NCBI GenBank assembly: GCA_913061345.1 | Contig: CAJXTZ010000001.1 | Location: 1 to 64,000 of the forward strand | DNA from: an uncultured Erythrobacter sp. | GTDB taxonomy: Bacteria; Pseudomonadota; Alphaproteobacteria; Sphingomonadales; Sphingomonadaceae | DNA: 64,000 nucleotides | Reading direction: 5' to 3' | The notes under the pieces: generated by a model | The model's database searches: none | What the model was told of the DNA's origin: nothing | The model's input: only the letters and a program-made list of their open reading frames with translations | Position numbers and translations under genes: made by a program | Shown here: one piece after another, positions 9,469-18,689 of the stretch | Layout: every line of letters starts with the position of its first letter | How positions within the stretch are numbered: the first letter of the stretch is position 1

Positions 9469-9700
9469 TCAGTTTTTTGGGTGCTCAGTACATATCTCGT
9501 GCACCACTCTAGCGAGCTCCTCAACCTGCTCGCAGAGCCGTTCAAGCCCCTCTTTGGTGACGCGATAATGCTTCGAGTAACGGACTTTGACGTAGGCCTC
9601 TTTGAGCTTCTCGAACCGCGCTCAATTCCGGCGGGTGTCGTGGGGCCAGACATAAGTCAGGCGTGGATCAATCCGCTCCGCCTGAGTGCGAAGAGCGCCT
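9469..9700 (-). pseudogene. HEPN-domain protein remnant
   Basis: Read on the minus strand, DPRLTYVWPHDTRRN is followed by a stop. The frame then resumes as FEKLKEAYVKVRYSKHYRVT, KEGLERLCEQVEELARVVHE and ICTEHPKN with a stop at 9469-9471. This matches the C-terminal half of HEPN domains that accompany minimal nucleotidyltransferases (MNT-HEPN toxin-antitoxin-like proteins), including the RYS-x-HY-x-T segment. No nucleotidyltransferase half is present. An internal stop and the missing N-terminus make it a remnant. Confidence 0.6.
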
Positions 9701-10237
9701 AAATTGTGCACGTGCGGGGTGTAAAAAGTACAGACTAGAAGCAAGCAATGATAGAGGCGTTATGTTGCTTGATGCATATCGAAGGCAACATTCTTGAAGA
9801 ACTCGGGTGATATGTCGAATTTCGCGATTTCGTAGCGCTTCAGCGATGCAGCATACTACTCATCGAAATACTACTGCGCTATCGCGAGCACCTGCTCGGG
9901 CGTTTTGGGTTTGGGCGTGTGAAGTTCGGTCTCATCTACCTCACAGAGCGCGACCCCGTTCATTTCGGGCAGATACGATATGCCGACAGCATGTTGTTGC
10001 GCGGATCGAAGGGATCGCTGCCAAGCGAGTACCGGACCCGCTAGATGCCCAGGTGATCGTCATTACCGATGGTTTGTGCGTTCTTGGCGCTGCGCGATCT
10101 CGAACAGGGTGCGCGCGCCGATCGCGTTGTCGCTAGCACGACTTGGTTTTGCTATTCGGACGTGTTTACTGAAAAGAGTTATTGACGAGTTACCAACAAG
10201 GTCGCGACAAGGAATTGGTTCAGACACAACCATTGAC
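9701..10237. other. Gene-poor stretch
   Basis: About 540 bp between the HEPN remnant and the ISXO2-like transposase pair. A 109-codon plus-strand frame at 9807-10136 shows no known domain. I see nothing that can be supported. Confidence 0.35.
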
Positions 10238-11146
10238 TCAATTCCACTCGTAGCGTTTTCTCACGAGAGATATGGTTTTTGCAGTTAATTCGGGAAATGA
10301 TCCGATCAGATCCTCAAATGGTGAGATTTTGCTGTGTCGCCTATTGTAAGAAAATTCGATCAACGCGAGATACTCCCAGAAGTGTTCCGGCGAAGCTTGG
10401 CGATATGATCGCATAATACGCTTAACTACCGCCCAATACGTTTCGATCGGTGCAGACGCCACGCCGTCGAAATTGTGAAAAGCGACGCTATGATTTATCG
10501 CGATGTGGCGCCATCCCAGGTTTTTTAGGCCGGCGTAGCTACGATGACAATCTGTCACTAGGATTGAGCCAGGCATCACAAATCTATTTATGAGCGGCTC
10601 CAAAGTAATTTTGCGTCGGTTTGGGATGATGCCAGAAATCACTTGACCTTCACAGCACAGGCCCATGACGATTGTGGATGGAGTCGACCCTGCACGATTT
10701 GTATTCACGTATGGTATCAGAGCCTCATCGATATAAACCAATTTTTCAGGTCCTCCGAGGCGTTCCGGCCGGTCATAAAAGGCAGTATGCAGCCTGATGC
10801 GATGACAGAGACGATGGGAGGACTTCAAACCCAAGCCCAGCTGTTTGCGGATAAAGCTTGATCGTATCCCTCTGTTTGAATTGGCAAAGAGCAAAATGGC
10901 GTAGAACCAGGCTGTCAGGGGAATGTTTGATCGATAAAAAGCAGTGTCTTTCAGAACTTGTATGTGATTTCGACATTGATGTTGATAAGCATTTCTTCCT
11001 TTTATGCGGAACCATTTGCCATACGATCCACACACTGGACAAGGCGTATGGTCCCCCCACCTAATTTCAAAAACATGCGCAAGACAAGCATCAGGATCCG
11101 GAAATCGCTCGACAAAATCGACGATACTTGTCCCGAGCCTTCTCAT
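10238..11146 (-). CDS. ISXO2/IS1595-like transposase, catalytic residues present
   Basis: A 302-residue protein of the IS1595/ISXO2 transposase superfamily. An N-terminal zinc ribbon (CPVC near residues 36-39, then QHQC) is followed by the helical region WFYAILLFANSNRGI and a DDE-like core. The core has YIDEALIPYV (first Asp), ILVTDCHRSYAGL (second Asp) and SAPIETYWAVVKRIMRSY (acid of the third motif), then EFSYNRRH. The ATG at 11146 was chosen because it overlaps the stop of the preceding paralogous gene by 4 bp; a start at 11209 would overlap it by 67 bp. No terminal inverted repeats were found, so it is unclear whether this is an active insertion sequence. Confidence 0.8.
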   Translation of the reverse strand: MRRLGTSIVDFVERFPDPDACLAHVFEIRWGDHTPCPVCGSYGKWFRIKGRNAYQHQCRNHIQVLKDTAFYRSNIPLTAWFYAILLFANSNRGIRSSFIRKQLGLGLKSSHRLCHRIRLHTAFYDRPERLGGPEKLVYIDEALIPYVNTNRAGSTPSTIVMGLCCEGQVISGIIPNRRKITLEPLINRFVMPGSILVTDCHRSYAGLKNLGWRHIAINHSVAFHNFDGVASAPIETYWAVVKRIMRSYRQASPEHFWEYLALIEFSYNRRHSKISPFEDLIGSFPELTAKTISLVRKRYEWN

Positions 11147-12126
11147 GCTGGTTTCGCGAGCGTGCCGTCGGAATTGGCAGAATTCCAACTTGCTAGCTTC
11201 GCCTGACATTGCAGGTTCACGGAAGGAAATTCTGCGACCATGTCCCAGAAGGTTCGCTCGGAGATATGTCGCCGATTATACTTGAACTCGAATTCCTTGA
11301 GGTAGCGCCACAAATATTCCTTCGATACACGCCTGTAATTATTTCTCATCGGTTTAGATACATAGCTCAGGAAACCACGTATCGTATCCAACTGACTAGT
11401 TTCAGCTAAAAAAGAGGGTGAGACCAATTCGGCGATTGGCTTACGGGAATGCGATGCGGACAAGGCGCTGTATGTCCAAGAGCAGTCTGTAAGCGGAATT
11501 GCTCCTGTTGTTACCTTCCGCCGAATTACTTGTCGCAAGGTTGAGCATCTCGCCCGTCCAACTACAGTAGAAAGTACGCGCTGACCATCAGCTACAAAAA
11601 ACGCTGTCGCCTTATTTTGTCCCCCAGGGACCGACACATTCATGCCATGCAGTGGCACAAGACGTAGAAATACGGCCTTTCCCGCAACCCCAACCTTTGC
11701 CGGCTGATCGATGGCCGCCAAGTGCATGCGTATCCGGGTGCCAAGTTTGTAGGCTTTATCCGGAGAAATACCTAAGTGACGAACGATAAACCTAGAGTTG
11801 ACGCCTTCAGCTGAATTGGCAAAATGCAGCATGGCGTAAAACCATATTTTTAGTCTTATGAGGCTGTGAGCAACAAGCGTTTCCGAGCGTGGCGAAATGG
11901 ATTTGCCGCATGGGTGCTGAAAGCGCGTTGTGCCGGAAATCCTATACCATTTGCCCGGCCTGTTGCACTTCGGACATGCTGGCTTCGAACCGTAGCGCAC
12001 CTGGAACATGTGCAGCAAGCAAGCCTCATCGTCGGGGAAAGCGTCTTGGAAATCCTGTAGGCTAGTGCCCCTAAATCCCGGACGAGGATTGTGTTCGTTG
12101 TGAGGTGGATAGCCGAGATCAAACAT
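11143..12126 (-). CDS. ISXO2-like transposase paralogue lacking catalytic acids
   Basis: A 327-residue paralogue of the next gene. The zinc ribbon (CPKC near residue 52, QHPC), the helical segment WFYAMLHFANSAEGVNSRFI and the ending KEFEFKYNRRH align with it. The first catalytic Asp is replaced (AVFLRLVPLHG where relatives have an 'xIDE' strand). The second Asp is kept (PLTDCSWTYSAL). The Glu of the third motif is missing (LDTIRGFLSYV where relatives have IESFW). The frame is intact over the full family length, so selection may be keeping a non-catalytic partner. It is upstream of, and overlaps by 4 bp, the catalytic paralogue. Relative ages and mobility are unknown. Confidence 0.75.
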   Translation of the reverse strand: MFDLGYPPHNEHNPRPGFRGTSLQDFQDAFPDDEACLLHMFQVRYGSKPACPKCNRPGKWYRISGTTRFQHPCGKSISPRSETLVAHSLIRLKIWFYAMLHFANSAEGVNSRFIVRHLGISPDKAYKLGTRIRMHLAAIDQPAKVGVAGKAVFLRLVPLHGMNVSVPGGQNKATAFFVADGQRVLSTVVGRARCSTLRQVIRRKVTTGAIPLTDCSWTYSALSASHSRKPIAELVSPSFLAETSQLDTIRGFLSYVSKPMRNNYRRVSKEYLWRYLKEFEFKYNRRHISERTFWDMVAEFPSVNLQCQAKLASWNSANSDGTLAKPA

Positions 12127-12539
12127 AAAATGGACAAGCTATAGAGTTCTTAGTCTAATGCAATCTAGCTAAGCCATGTGCTTAACCGAAAAAAACTGGG
12201 ACATGAGCGGCGGCACTAAAGCGAAATATTCCGGTATACGGTTTTTGAGTAAACCGTATGTTATCTCATCGTTTGCAGGCAGAATTGTCGCACAGAACGG
12301 AATTCAAGACTTTTAGAAATTGATTGAACAGTGGCGGTAGCCGTTCAGTTGGCAGAAAAGACGTCGCTCGGCTTTCTAACCCCCCACGATTACGAAAGCC
12401 TGCCTCGCTGCCGAATCAGGCCTAGAAGTTCACTTCAACTGCTATTCTTGGGTCTCATTCAGATGGGAGTGAGATTGAAAGATTGTCTTGGTCATGAAGC
12501 TCCAGGATTTTACTAACGCTCCTGTTAACCGATGCAGCG
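12127..12539. other. Intergenic region upstream of transposase pair
   Basis: About 410 bp between the transposase pair and the MarR-type regulator. It is AT-rich near 12130-12330. It contains a perfect 9-bp inverted repeat (12236-12244 and 12251-12259, 6-base loop) described separately. No gene is supported. Confidence 0.4.
12236..12259. promoter_or_regulatory. 9-bp inverted repeat upstream of transposase pair
   Basis: ATACGGTTT at 12236-12244 is followed by a 6-base spacer and AAACCGTAT at 12251-12259. It lies about 110 bp upstream of the first transposase gene of the pair. It could be an operator, a transposase binding site or a weak hairpin. No T-run follows on either strand, so a terminator is less likely. 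Confidence 0.45.
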
Positions 12540-13100
12540 CTAGTCCATTTCCCCAGAAGCTCGCCGCCCCGGCGGGTCGCGACTTCCGAGCTCGGCCTTG
12601 GCCCCTGAAAGTGTCTCTAGCCCGTAGCGTTCCTTATGCATTGCTTTGGCAAGACAGGCAGACATTTTAAGTAGACCCAAAGATGTCAGTGAAACTAGTT
12701 GCGCACGCTTGTCGCTGCACGCCTTCTGAATTTGCACAAGGCCTTCTGCCTCAAGTTTCGACAGATAACGAAGTGCAGTGCTGTGAGAGAATCCTGAGGC
12801 GCTTGTGAGAGCAGTTTTTGATACCCTTCTTCGTTCGCCTATTTTCATGAACAGATAGAGAAGCATATCCCATGCGGGCTCCCCGAACATGTCCGAACCA
12901 AATATTTCTTCTCTCAGGCCACGTTCGAACGACCATTTTGCTGCCAGCGCAGACAACGCATTCAGAGAAGCCATTTCTGCGACGGCCGATTCGGTTTTTC
13001 CGAGCTGATAGCTACGGTCGATTTCATCAGCCATGGCCAGGATATCATGTGCTGCTTTGCGCAATCGAATGGCGTGCTGCGATACTGCCTGTTTGGTCAA
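12540..13100 (-). CDS. MarR-type winged-helix regulator
   Basis: A 186-residue predicted DNA-binding protein. The winged helix lies at about residues 85-150: RRRVSKTALTSASGFSHSTALRYLSKLEAEGLV is the helix-turn-helix and QKACSDKRAQLVSLTSLGL the wing. The N-terminal half is helical and could form the dimer interface. Translation starts at TTG 13100, supported by AAGGGAG seven bases upstream. It is the first gene on the left of the polysaccharide locus and may regulate it, but no binding site was identified. Its ligand is unknown. Confidence 0.75.
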   Translation of the reverse strand: MTKQAVSQHAIRLRKAAHDILAMADEIDRSYQLGKTESAVAEMASLNALSALAAKWSFERGLREEIFGSDMFGEPAWDMLLYLFMKIGERRRVSKTALTSASGFSHSTALRYLSKLEAEGLVQIQKACSDKRAQLVSLTSLGLLKMSACLAKAMHKERYGLETLSGAKAELGSRDPPGRRASGEMD

Positions 13101-13883
13101 ATCGTGCTCCCTTGCTTAATATTGAAGATCTGACTTTTAGCCAAACCAAGATGATCGACCAGATCGAGAGCGACTGTCATCAAAATCGAGCAGAGGTGGC
13201 TTTCACGGTGATGTCTGCGTGACTAAGCCGACTATGTCCAGAAAGGTGTTTATGCGCCAACAAGCCGCGCGCCGCATCATGTAGAGTGCCCGGCGATATC
13301 GATGCGCAAATTTATCTTGACCTGTGGCAGTTGCGCCATCGGACGTTGCAATTTGTTAGCGAGGCATTTGGCCTTATCGAGGTCGGCGGCAATACGCTGC
13401 GACACAACATCAAGAGTCAGCATCAGAATTTCTCCTCCATCCAGTGGTCAAAAAGCTGCATAAAGCAATCCAAAAGAAGACGGCATGCACGGAGACACTG
13501 GAAAGAATTACCGTGCTTCGCAAAAGTGAGATGGGGCACTCACTGAATGAAATGACAGAACCTACGTCCTGTAAATCCCACAATCGCTGAGACGACACGA
13601 AAGCGATGCAGCAAATCCTGCGGCGGACAAAAACACGTCTGAAAGGCTTTTGGGCGCTCGCGAACGGAATGAACATAAAGTCGCTTGCCAAGCGGATTAT
13701 GGGAGCAACGGCTGGACATCACCAGCCCTGCCTTATCATCGCGCAAGCAGGATGGATTGCTTGTTCGTTTTTCGATGACTGCTGGTTCCGAGGCTGCAGC
13801 ACCATTTCTCTGGAGCTTCGTCAGCGCCTTCGTCGAGAGCCAGCCGACCGACGCTATAGGCTCCTGTTAGACGACTGAACGCC
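13101..13883. other. Gene-poor stretch
   Basis: About 780 bp with several unconvincing short frames on both strands (for example 13286-13546 plus and 13410-13691 minus). None has a domain or a ribosome binding site I would trust. It is probably decayed coding sequence. Confidence 0.35.
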
Positions 13884-14471
13884 CTAATTTTGCTTCAGAT
13901 CGCCGGAGGAATTGTCTTCTTTCGGCTCATCTGAGCCTTTTTGACGACGTCGTAATCGTCTCTTTTGAATTGCGGGGACGCCGGCATAAAGCCGGTCTTG
14001 AAGCAACTCTCCGCGAACAATTGATCCCGAAGCGACCACGCATCCGCGCCGCAGCACCGCTCCTGGTAGGATGGTCGATGCTGCGCCGATCCATACGTCG
14101 GCTTCGATGATGACCCCGGAGTATTCGACTGGTCCAGCTCTCGGATAACTATCCATGATGGGATGCGTGGCTGTCAATATATTTACACGGGGTCCGACAA
14201 GTGTACGATCACCTATCACAATTCCGCCGCGACAGTCCAACAAGCTACCTCGGTTCACGTATGCATCGCTGCCAACTATCAAGCGGCCAGAAACGAACTG
14301 AATACCGGCTTCAAAGAAGGACGTCGAAGCCAATTTAGCGCCGACAACCTTGAGGATTGCGTGCCGCAATCGAGAAGGAAGAAAATCGAACTGCTGAACT
14401 TCGAGTAACGTTCTTTTTAACTTTGATCTATCATTCCTAATAGATCGAAGTGTAGGAATTCGAGAAGACAT
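13884..14471 (-). CDS. Hexapeptide-repeat acetyltransferase (WcaF-like)
   Basis: A 195-residue left-handed beta-helix acyltransferase, probably adding acetyl groups from acetyl-CoA to a sugar of the exopolysaccharide. Hexapeptide repeats run from about residue 65 to 165 (LIVGSDAYVNRGSLLDCRG, IVIGDRTLVGPRVNI, VIIEADVWIGAASTILPG). The catalytic His loop is visible as TATHPIMDS near 100-108. The end AGVPAIQKRRLRRR matches the 'AGxPAK' finish of the family, followed by a charged tail. It sits alone on the minus strand, upstream of the MarR gene. Confidence 0.85.
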   Translation of the reverse strand: MSSRIPTLRSIRNDRSKLKRTLLEVQQFDFLPSRLRHAILKVVGAKLASTSFFEAGIQFVSGRLIVGSDAYVNRGSLLDCRGGIVIGDRTLVGPRVNILTATHPIMDSYPRAGPVEYSGVIIEADVWIGAASTILPGAVLRRGCVVASGSIVRGELLQDRLYAGVPAIQKRRLRRRQKGSDEPKEDNSSGDLKQN

Positions 14472-15310
14472 GACGAGTGTTTCCTAGCTTATGCAAGCAG
14501 ATCGATAAGGCATAGCTTTTCACTTCTATATAGCCCCCCGTCCGGGAGCGTTCATCCTGCCGCTTGAGACGCCTGAAGACCACGTAGGCAGGAACTACAA
14601 TCCGATCACGCATCAAACTCCCTCGAAGGAAAGCTTTGTGCGATATAATATTTCATTCTCGGCGATCGATGTTTGCCCATTCTCAAATCGGATCATCATT
14701 TGTGCTCATGAGCCAGAAAGGATTTTCTTGGCCCTGCGGAGCACCGCCGGCTATTGCGCTTCAACTTCGATTTTCCAGTAATCTGGCGGTACGCGGCCAT
14801 CCTCTAGGAACTGGTTAACTGTCGACACTGAACATGGCACAATCTCGATGTCACCTTGATCATTGAACTCGTTGTCTCTGAGAGGGGCAATTGAATTGTT
14901 CGTATCCAACCGTTGCCCCACACTATATCAGCATCGCCACTCGAATCAGACCGGCCGATATTCATTAATTCAAACCACAATGCGTTCTCGCCGCTATGGA
15001 GTCGCTGTGCAACGGGTGAAAGGAAATCAAAATCGAGAACCCTGGCGTCCGGCACGAATCGATGGATAGCACCGCTATATTCGCCGTAATGCGCGCCGAG
15101 GTTTCAGAGGGCTGGTGACAGAAGGCAATTTTGGAAACTGCACGGAGCACATATTCTTCCAATTTCTTCGAAATCATATTCTCCAGTGCAATGAAAGGCA
15201 TTCGGGAAGCGCGAAGTACTGTGATGCTCTTATGACAGCGGTTGGCCGGCGGTTGGCCGCGAACCAAGATTTGACGGTTGGCCGCGAACCAAGATTTGAA
15301 CTGCCAGCTG
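14472..15310. other. Gene-poor stretch with decayed coding sequence
   Basis: About 840 bp between the acetyltransferase and the polymerase gene. On the minus strand around 14804-15110 there is protein-like sequence: NLGAHYGEYSGAIHRFVPDA, then RVLDFDFLSPVAQRL, then ADIVWGNGWIRTIQ. It has stops just upstream and no start, which suggests a broken gene of unknown family. A short tandem repeat lies at 15250-15299. Confidence 0.4.
15250..15299. repeat. Two perfect 25-bp tandem repeats
   Basis: The 25-bp unit beginning CGGTTGGCCGCGAACCAAGA occurs at 15250-15274 and again at 15275-15299, without mismatches. A partial copy precedes it. It lies just past the 3' end of the polymerase gene. It may be a slippage duplication. 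Confidence 0.8.
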
Positions 15311-16570
15311 TCAGCGCTGGCGTGCTTCCTGGAGCGACGAATAACCCATAGCCCAGCATGTGTATAGCAACATACTAAGCAAATGCATTCCGCCAAACCC
15401 AAACGTTTCGAATGGCAGTTTTATGGCAAAGTATACAAGCAGCGCCGAACACATCACCAAAGGGATCGTCGGTGCGACAATTGCTCTTGAGAGAAGAACG
15501 AATGAGCTTACCGCGGCTACAATTGCAAAAAAAACCAGCCCCACATAACCGAGGTCAACGAGTATCTCCCTATAGGTATTGTGAAAATTGAAACCGGTAC
15601 GAGATGCAATCCTCATCTCTGTCCACAACCGTTCCGCTTCAAGATTGCCCGGCACCCAAAATGCATTGTAGCCCCTACCAAGAACAGGCTTGGCAGCGAT
15701 CTGTTCGTCAGCTTCCAGCCAAAGAACATCGCGCCCCGTAAGACCAGCGTCCTTTCCACTGTTCTCGAGCAAAAGGTCGAAGAGCGGGGGCAACCAATAA
15801 TCGAGTGTCGCAAGCATAGTCGCAACGATAATCAGAACTACAATAAAGGTCGCAGTCCGAATTTGCCTGTTAAGGCGAAAGGAGAGTATCCATAAAGAAA
15901 GGCATATCATTGATATAACGGTAGCAACCAATGCGCCTGTGGCCTTTGACAGTAGCAATGTGAAGCCCGCAATCGTAATGGAAGGAATGGCGGCGACCGT
16001 CCAAACGTGCTCCCGCTTTGCCCAGCCATAACAGATCATGGCAGCACTTACGATGACGGCAGCTCCAGCAATTTCGCCGGCAGCATTCTTCGAGCCCTGG
16101 ATGCCCATGAACGCAATTTCTCCGGTAGTACCGATCACTACGGATCGCCCCATCAGGACGTTCAGCACACCGACAATTGCTAAGCCAATAAACAGGCCTT
16201 TGAGCGCGTCTTGCTCCCGCATTCCAGCACCGATATAGCAGCCAGCGATGACGGTTAAAAGATAGTAGAAGCCATATCGAGCGGTCGATTCCGGATATTG
16301 CGACCAAAGTAGAGAAGCTAACGCTAAAAGGGGTAGCAATATGAGGGGCCATGAGCTGCCTAAGACATGGAGCATACGATGTCTGTTCAGCACCATAAAG
16401 ATCGGAATAAAGGCTATCATTGTAAGTGGCGTAAGAGGACCAATAAATTTGTTGACCAGCAAGGCTAAAATCAGGACGCAGCAAGCAACGATATTTAAAA
16501 AAGTCCTAGTGCGGGCTGATTGCGATCTGGCCAGTGAGGCGGATGATGAAGGATGGGCAACCGTTTTCAC
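15311..16570 (-). CDS. O-antigen ligase/Wzy-type polymerase
   Basis: A 419-residue inner-membrane protein with about ten to twelve hydrophobic segments, consistent with the Wzy_C/O-antigen ligase family. The large periplasmic loop carries GYNAFWVPGNLEAERLW and then FNFHNTYREILVDLGYVGLV, the HNTYxEILxDLGxxGLxxF signature near residues 325-350. In a locus with an initiating transferase, flippase and Wzc it is most likely the polymerase of the Wzx/Wzy pathway, though ligase activity cannot be excluded from sequence alone. It is divergent from the glycosyltransferase starting near 16758. Confidence 0.85.
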   Translation of the reverse strand: MKTVAHPSSSASLARSQSARTRTFLNIVACCVLILALLVNKFIGPLTPLTMIAFIPIFMVLNRHRMLHVLGSSWPLILLPLLALASLLWSQYPESTARYGFYYLLTVIAGCYIGAGMREQDALKGLFIGLAIVGVLNVLMGRSVVIGTTGEIAFMGIQGSKNAAGEIAGAAVIVSAAMICYGWAKREHVWTVAAIPSITIAGFTLLLSKATGALVATVISMICLSLWILSFRLNRQIRTATFIVVLIIVATMLATLDYWLPPLFDLLLENSGKDAGLTGRDVLWLEADEQIAAKPVLGRGYNAFWVPGNLEAERLWTEMRIASRTGFNFHNTYREILVDLGYVGLVFFAIVAAVSSFVLLSRAIVAPTIPLVMCSALLVYFAIKLPFETFGFGGMHLLSMLLYTCWAMGYSSLQEARQR

Positions 16571-16757
16571 TGTATCATCTCAATGTGCTGCCGCGCTCAG
16601 AATGGCGCACAGCTAGGATCAAACGTGAATAACGCGGGTTGGCAAAGATGGCCAGCAAAAGGGTTTGGCACTCGTCTGCGCATAACCATAAGGGGATAAT
16701 TGGATTCCAGTATCACGAGCAGATTGAAGCGTGACAATGGTCATCAAGGAGATCGAC

Positions 16758-17807
16758 GTGTCGAAGCCTGTGTTTTTACTATTTTATGATGGCTTCGAAT
16801 TGAAGGCGCGTGAAAAGCTTGGTCTGCGATTGTTTCATGCGGCTCGTTGCAAACTAAGATCAGTTGTCCGAAGGCTTCGTGGAAAACAGGTCAACACTGG
16901 ATTCTACGAGGCTTTTCTGGCCATCGTTTTGGGGTTGCGCAAACTCGGGTTTGAAGTTCGTATTAACGATTTCAGCAGTGCTCGGCGTGATCCGAAGTAC
17001 CCCATCGGTCTTGCTGGCTATCCCGATGTCTTTGAGCACGTGCAACTGCCCAATCCGATGATTTTCGGGCCAGGCGACCCCGGCTACCCTGACAAAGCAG
17101 CCGCCGTAACAGAAAAATCCTCTACCCGCTTCATCATCCAGCCATCGGACTGGTTCGTGGAATATTACCGTCCCTACTGCGGGGACAAGATGCTGCGTTG
17201 CCCCGTCGGAATTGATGTCGATGCCATGCCAGACTTTTCAGGAAGTCAAAAGTCTTGCGATGTGCTCATTTACGACAAAATTCGATGGCACCGATCTGAG
17301 ACCGTGCCCAGAATTCTTGGCAGTCTTCTTGAAGCGCTGTCGGATCGTTCGCTTTCTTATCGAATCATTCGCTATGGCGAGCATGTGCAAACCGAATTCT
17401 TTGACAATCTACGCGTTTCAAAATCAATGGCATTCTTATGCGAGCACGAGACGCAAGGTCTGGCTTGCGAGGAGGCGCTTGCGGTGAACGTCCCGGTCTT
17501 TGCTTGGGACGAAGGGACGCTGGTCGATCCGAAACAACGAATTTTTGCTTTGGACAATCTCAGAGTCAGTTCAGTTCCCTATTTCGATGAACGATGCGGC
17601 TTGACTTTCACAAGCGCTGATCTCGAAGTGCAGTTCGACAAATTTTGGTCCAAGCTCCCGTTATATTCGCCCCGTGAATTTATCCGCGAGACGCTTGCGC
17701 CCGAACTTACCGCAAGGGTATTTGCAAAGGCTTACCAAAGTATGGTTTCGGCCAAAGAGGCACAAAGGGACATCGCGAGAACCCTTGCTGGATGTGAGCA
17801 CGCATGA
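16758..17807 (+). CDS. Putative glycosyltransferase
   Basis: A protein of about 349 residues in the polysaccharide locus. I chose the GTG at 16758 because AAGGAG stands six bases upstream; a longer form starting at 16731 or 16737 is possible. The C-terminal half resembles GT-B donor domains, with CEHETQGLACEEALAVNVPV and FAWDEGTLVDP near residues 235-265 playing the part of the E-x7-E region. The N-terminal half has no clear family motif. It is followed by the convergent GH16 gene. Sugar specificity is unknown. Confidence 0.65.
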   Translation: MSKPVFLLFYDGFELKAREKLGLRLFHAARCKLRSVVRRLRGKQVNTGFYEAFLAIVLGLRKLGFEVRINDFSSARRDPKYPIGLAGYPDVFEHVQLPNPMIFGPGDPGYPDKAAAVTEKSSTRFIIQPSDWFVEYYRPYCGDKMLRCPVGIDVDAMPDFSGSQKSCDVLIYDKIRWHRSETVPRILGSLLEALSDRSLSYRIIRYGEHVQTEFFDNLRVSKSMAFLCEHETQGLACEEALAVNVPVFAWDEGTLVDPKQRIFALDNLRVSSVPYFDERCGLTFTSADLEVQFDKFWSKLPLYSPREFIRETLAPELTARVFAKAYQSMVSAKEAQRDIARTLAGCEHA

Positions 17808-17873
17808 GGCTGCCCCCAGTTACCTCGATTCCAACAGGAAGTGTATGACAACCGTCCCCGCTATGTCATTCCT

Positions 17874-18665
17874 TCAGAGGCAAGCGGCCCGTGCTGGCCG
17901 CTGCGATGAATAGGCAATGCAGTGAAATCTTGCGGTGGCCGGCAGCGCATGGTGATTGAAACGCCCTGCCCATTCGTGGAGCAACTCGGTTCCCCAAAGG
18001 TGAAGCATGATTTTCTGCTGAGTATTAGGCAGCGGTAAATCATCACCCATGGCCTCATGTACAAGCTGGCCATCGACAAACCAGCGTATCCAGCCAGGCT
18101 GCCAGTCAAATGCATAGTGGTGCGTGCCGCGGCTCGCATCAAACCCAAGTTCGATCATCGAGCTGACCTTTTGGTCGCCGCGAAAATATGTGGCAGCAAG
18201 CTTGGTTGGTTGCGAACCGAGGATCTCGATGTCGATTTCATTCCAAGGCTTACCGAAAGGAGGACCAGTATAGGTAAAAAAACCAGTGATGATACCGCTA
18301 CCTCGGGCCGCCTGCATGGAAGTCTCGAAATAGCCATGTCCATAAGTGTCGTGGCTTTGAATCTCACCAGACGAAAAGACCGTCGGGTCATCAGCGCGAG
18401 CCGAGAGCGTGAGTTCTATTCCGCGATCAATTTTCACGTTTTCTCTACGCCAGTCATTGACCGTGTAAGGACCGTTTTTCCAACCGTGCGACACAGCCCA
18501 CAAACCATCATCCAGTTGGTCAAGCCGATCTACAAAAGGATCGGCCCCTGCGATGCGTTCATTGCTGTTCCTTACATGTTCAGTCGCGCTGTCTGAGGAA
18601 GCGCCGCATGACAGAGCCAGAGATGGAACAATGCCAAGCAGTATTGAACGGTGTAGGCGCTTCAA
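17874..18665 (-). CDS. GH16-family glycoside hydrolase lipoprotein
   Basis: A predicted lipoprotein of 263 residues. A TTG start at 18665 is preferred because AAAGGAG lies five bases upstream and gives a clean signal (MKRLHRSILLGI) with lipobox LALSC near residue 20. The in-frame ATG at 18689 would add eight residues. The laminarinase-like GH16 fold is shown by SGEIQSHDTYGHGYFETSMQ and the catalytic NEIDIEILG, where Glu-x-Asp-x-x-Glu is complete. HYAFDWQPGWIRWFVDGQLV is the typical later strand. It probably trims or releases the locus's own polysaccharide, as GH16 enzymes in exopolysaccharide loci are known to do. Confidence 0.85.
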   Translation of the reverse strand: MKRLHRSILLGIVPSLALSCGASSDSATEHVRNSNERIAGADPFVDRLDQLDDGLWAVSHGWKNGPYTVNDWRRENVKIDRGIELTLSARADDPTVFSSGEIQSHDTYGHGYFETSMQAARGSGIITGFFTYTGPPFGKPWNEIDIEILGSQPTKLAATYFRGDQKVSSMIELGFDASRGTHHYAFDWQPGWIRWFVDGQLVHEAMGDDLPLPNTQQKIMLHLWGTELLHEWAGRFNHHALPATARFHCIAYSSQRPARAACL

Positions 18666-18689
18666 ACTAACTCCTTTCACGTAAACCAA

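Noticed and set aside
15250..15299. CRISPR-like repeats
   Set aside because: Two head-to-tail copies with no spacer between them; a tandem duplication, not an array.
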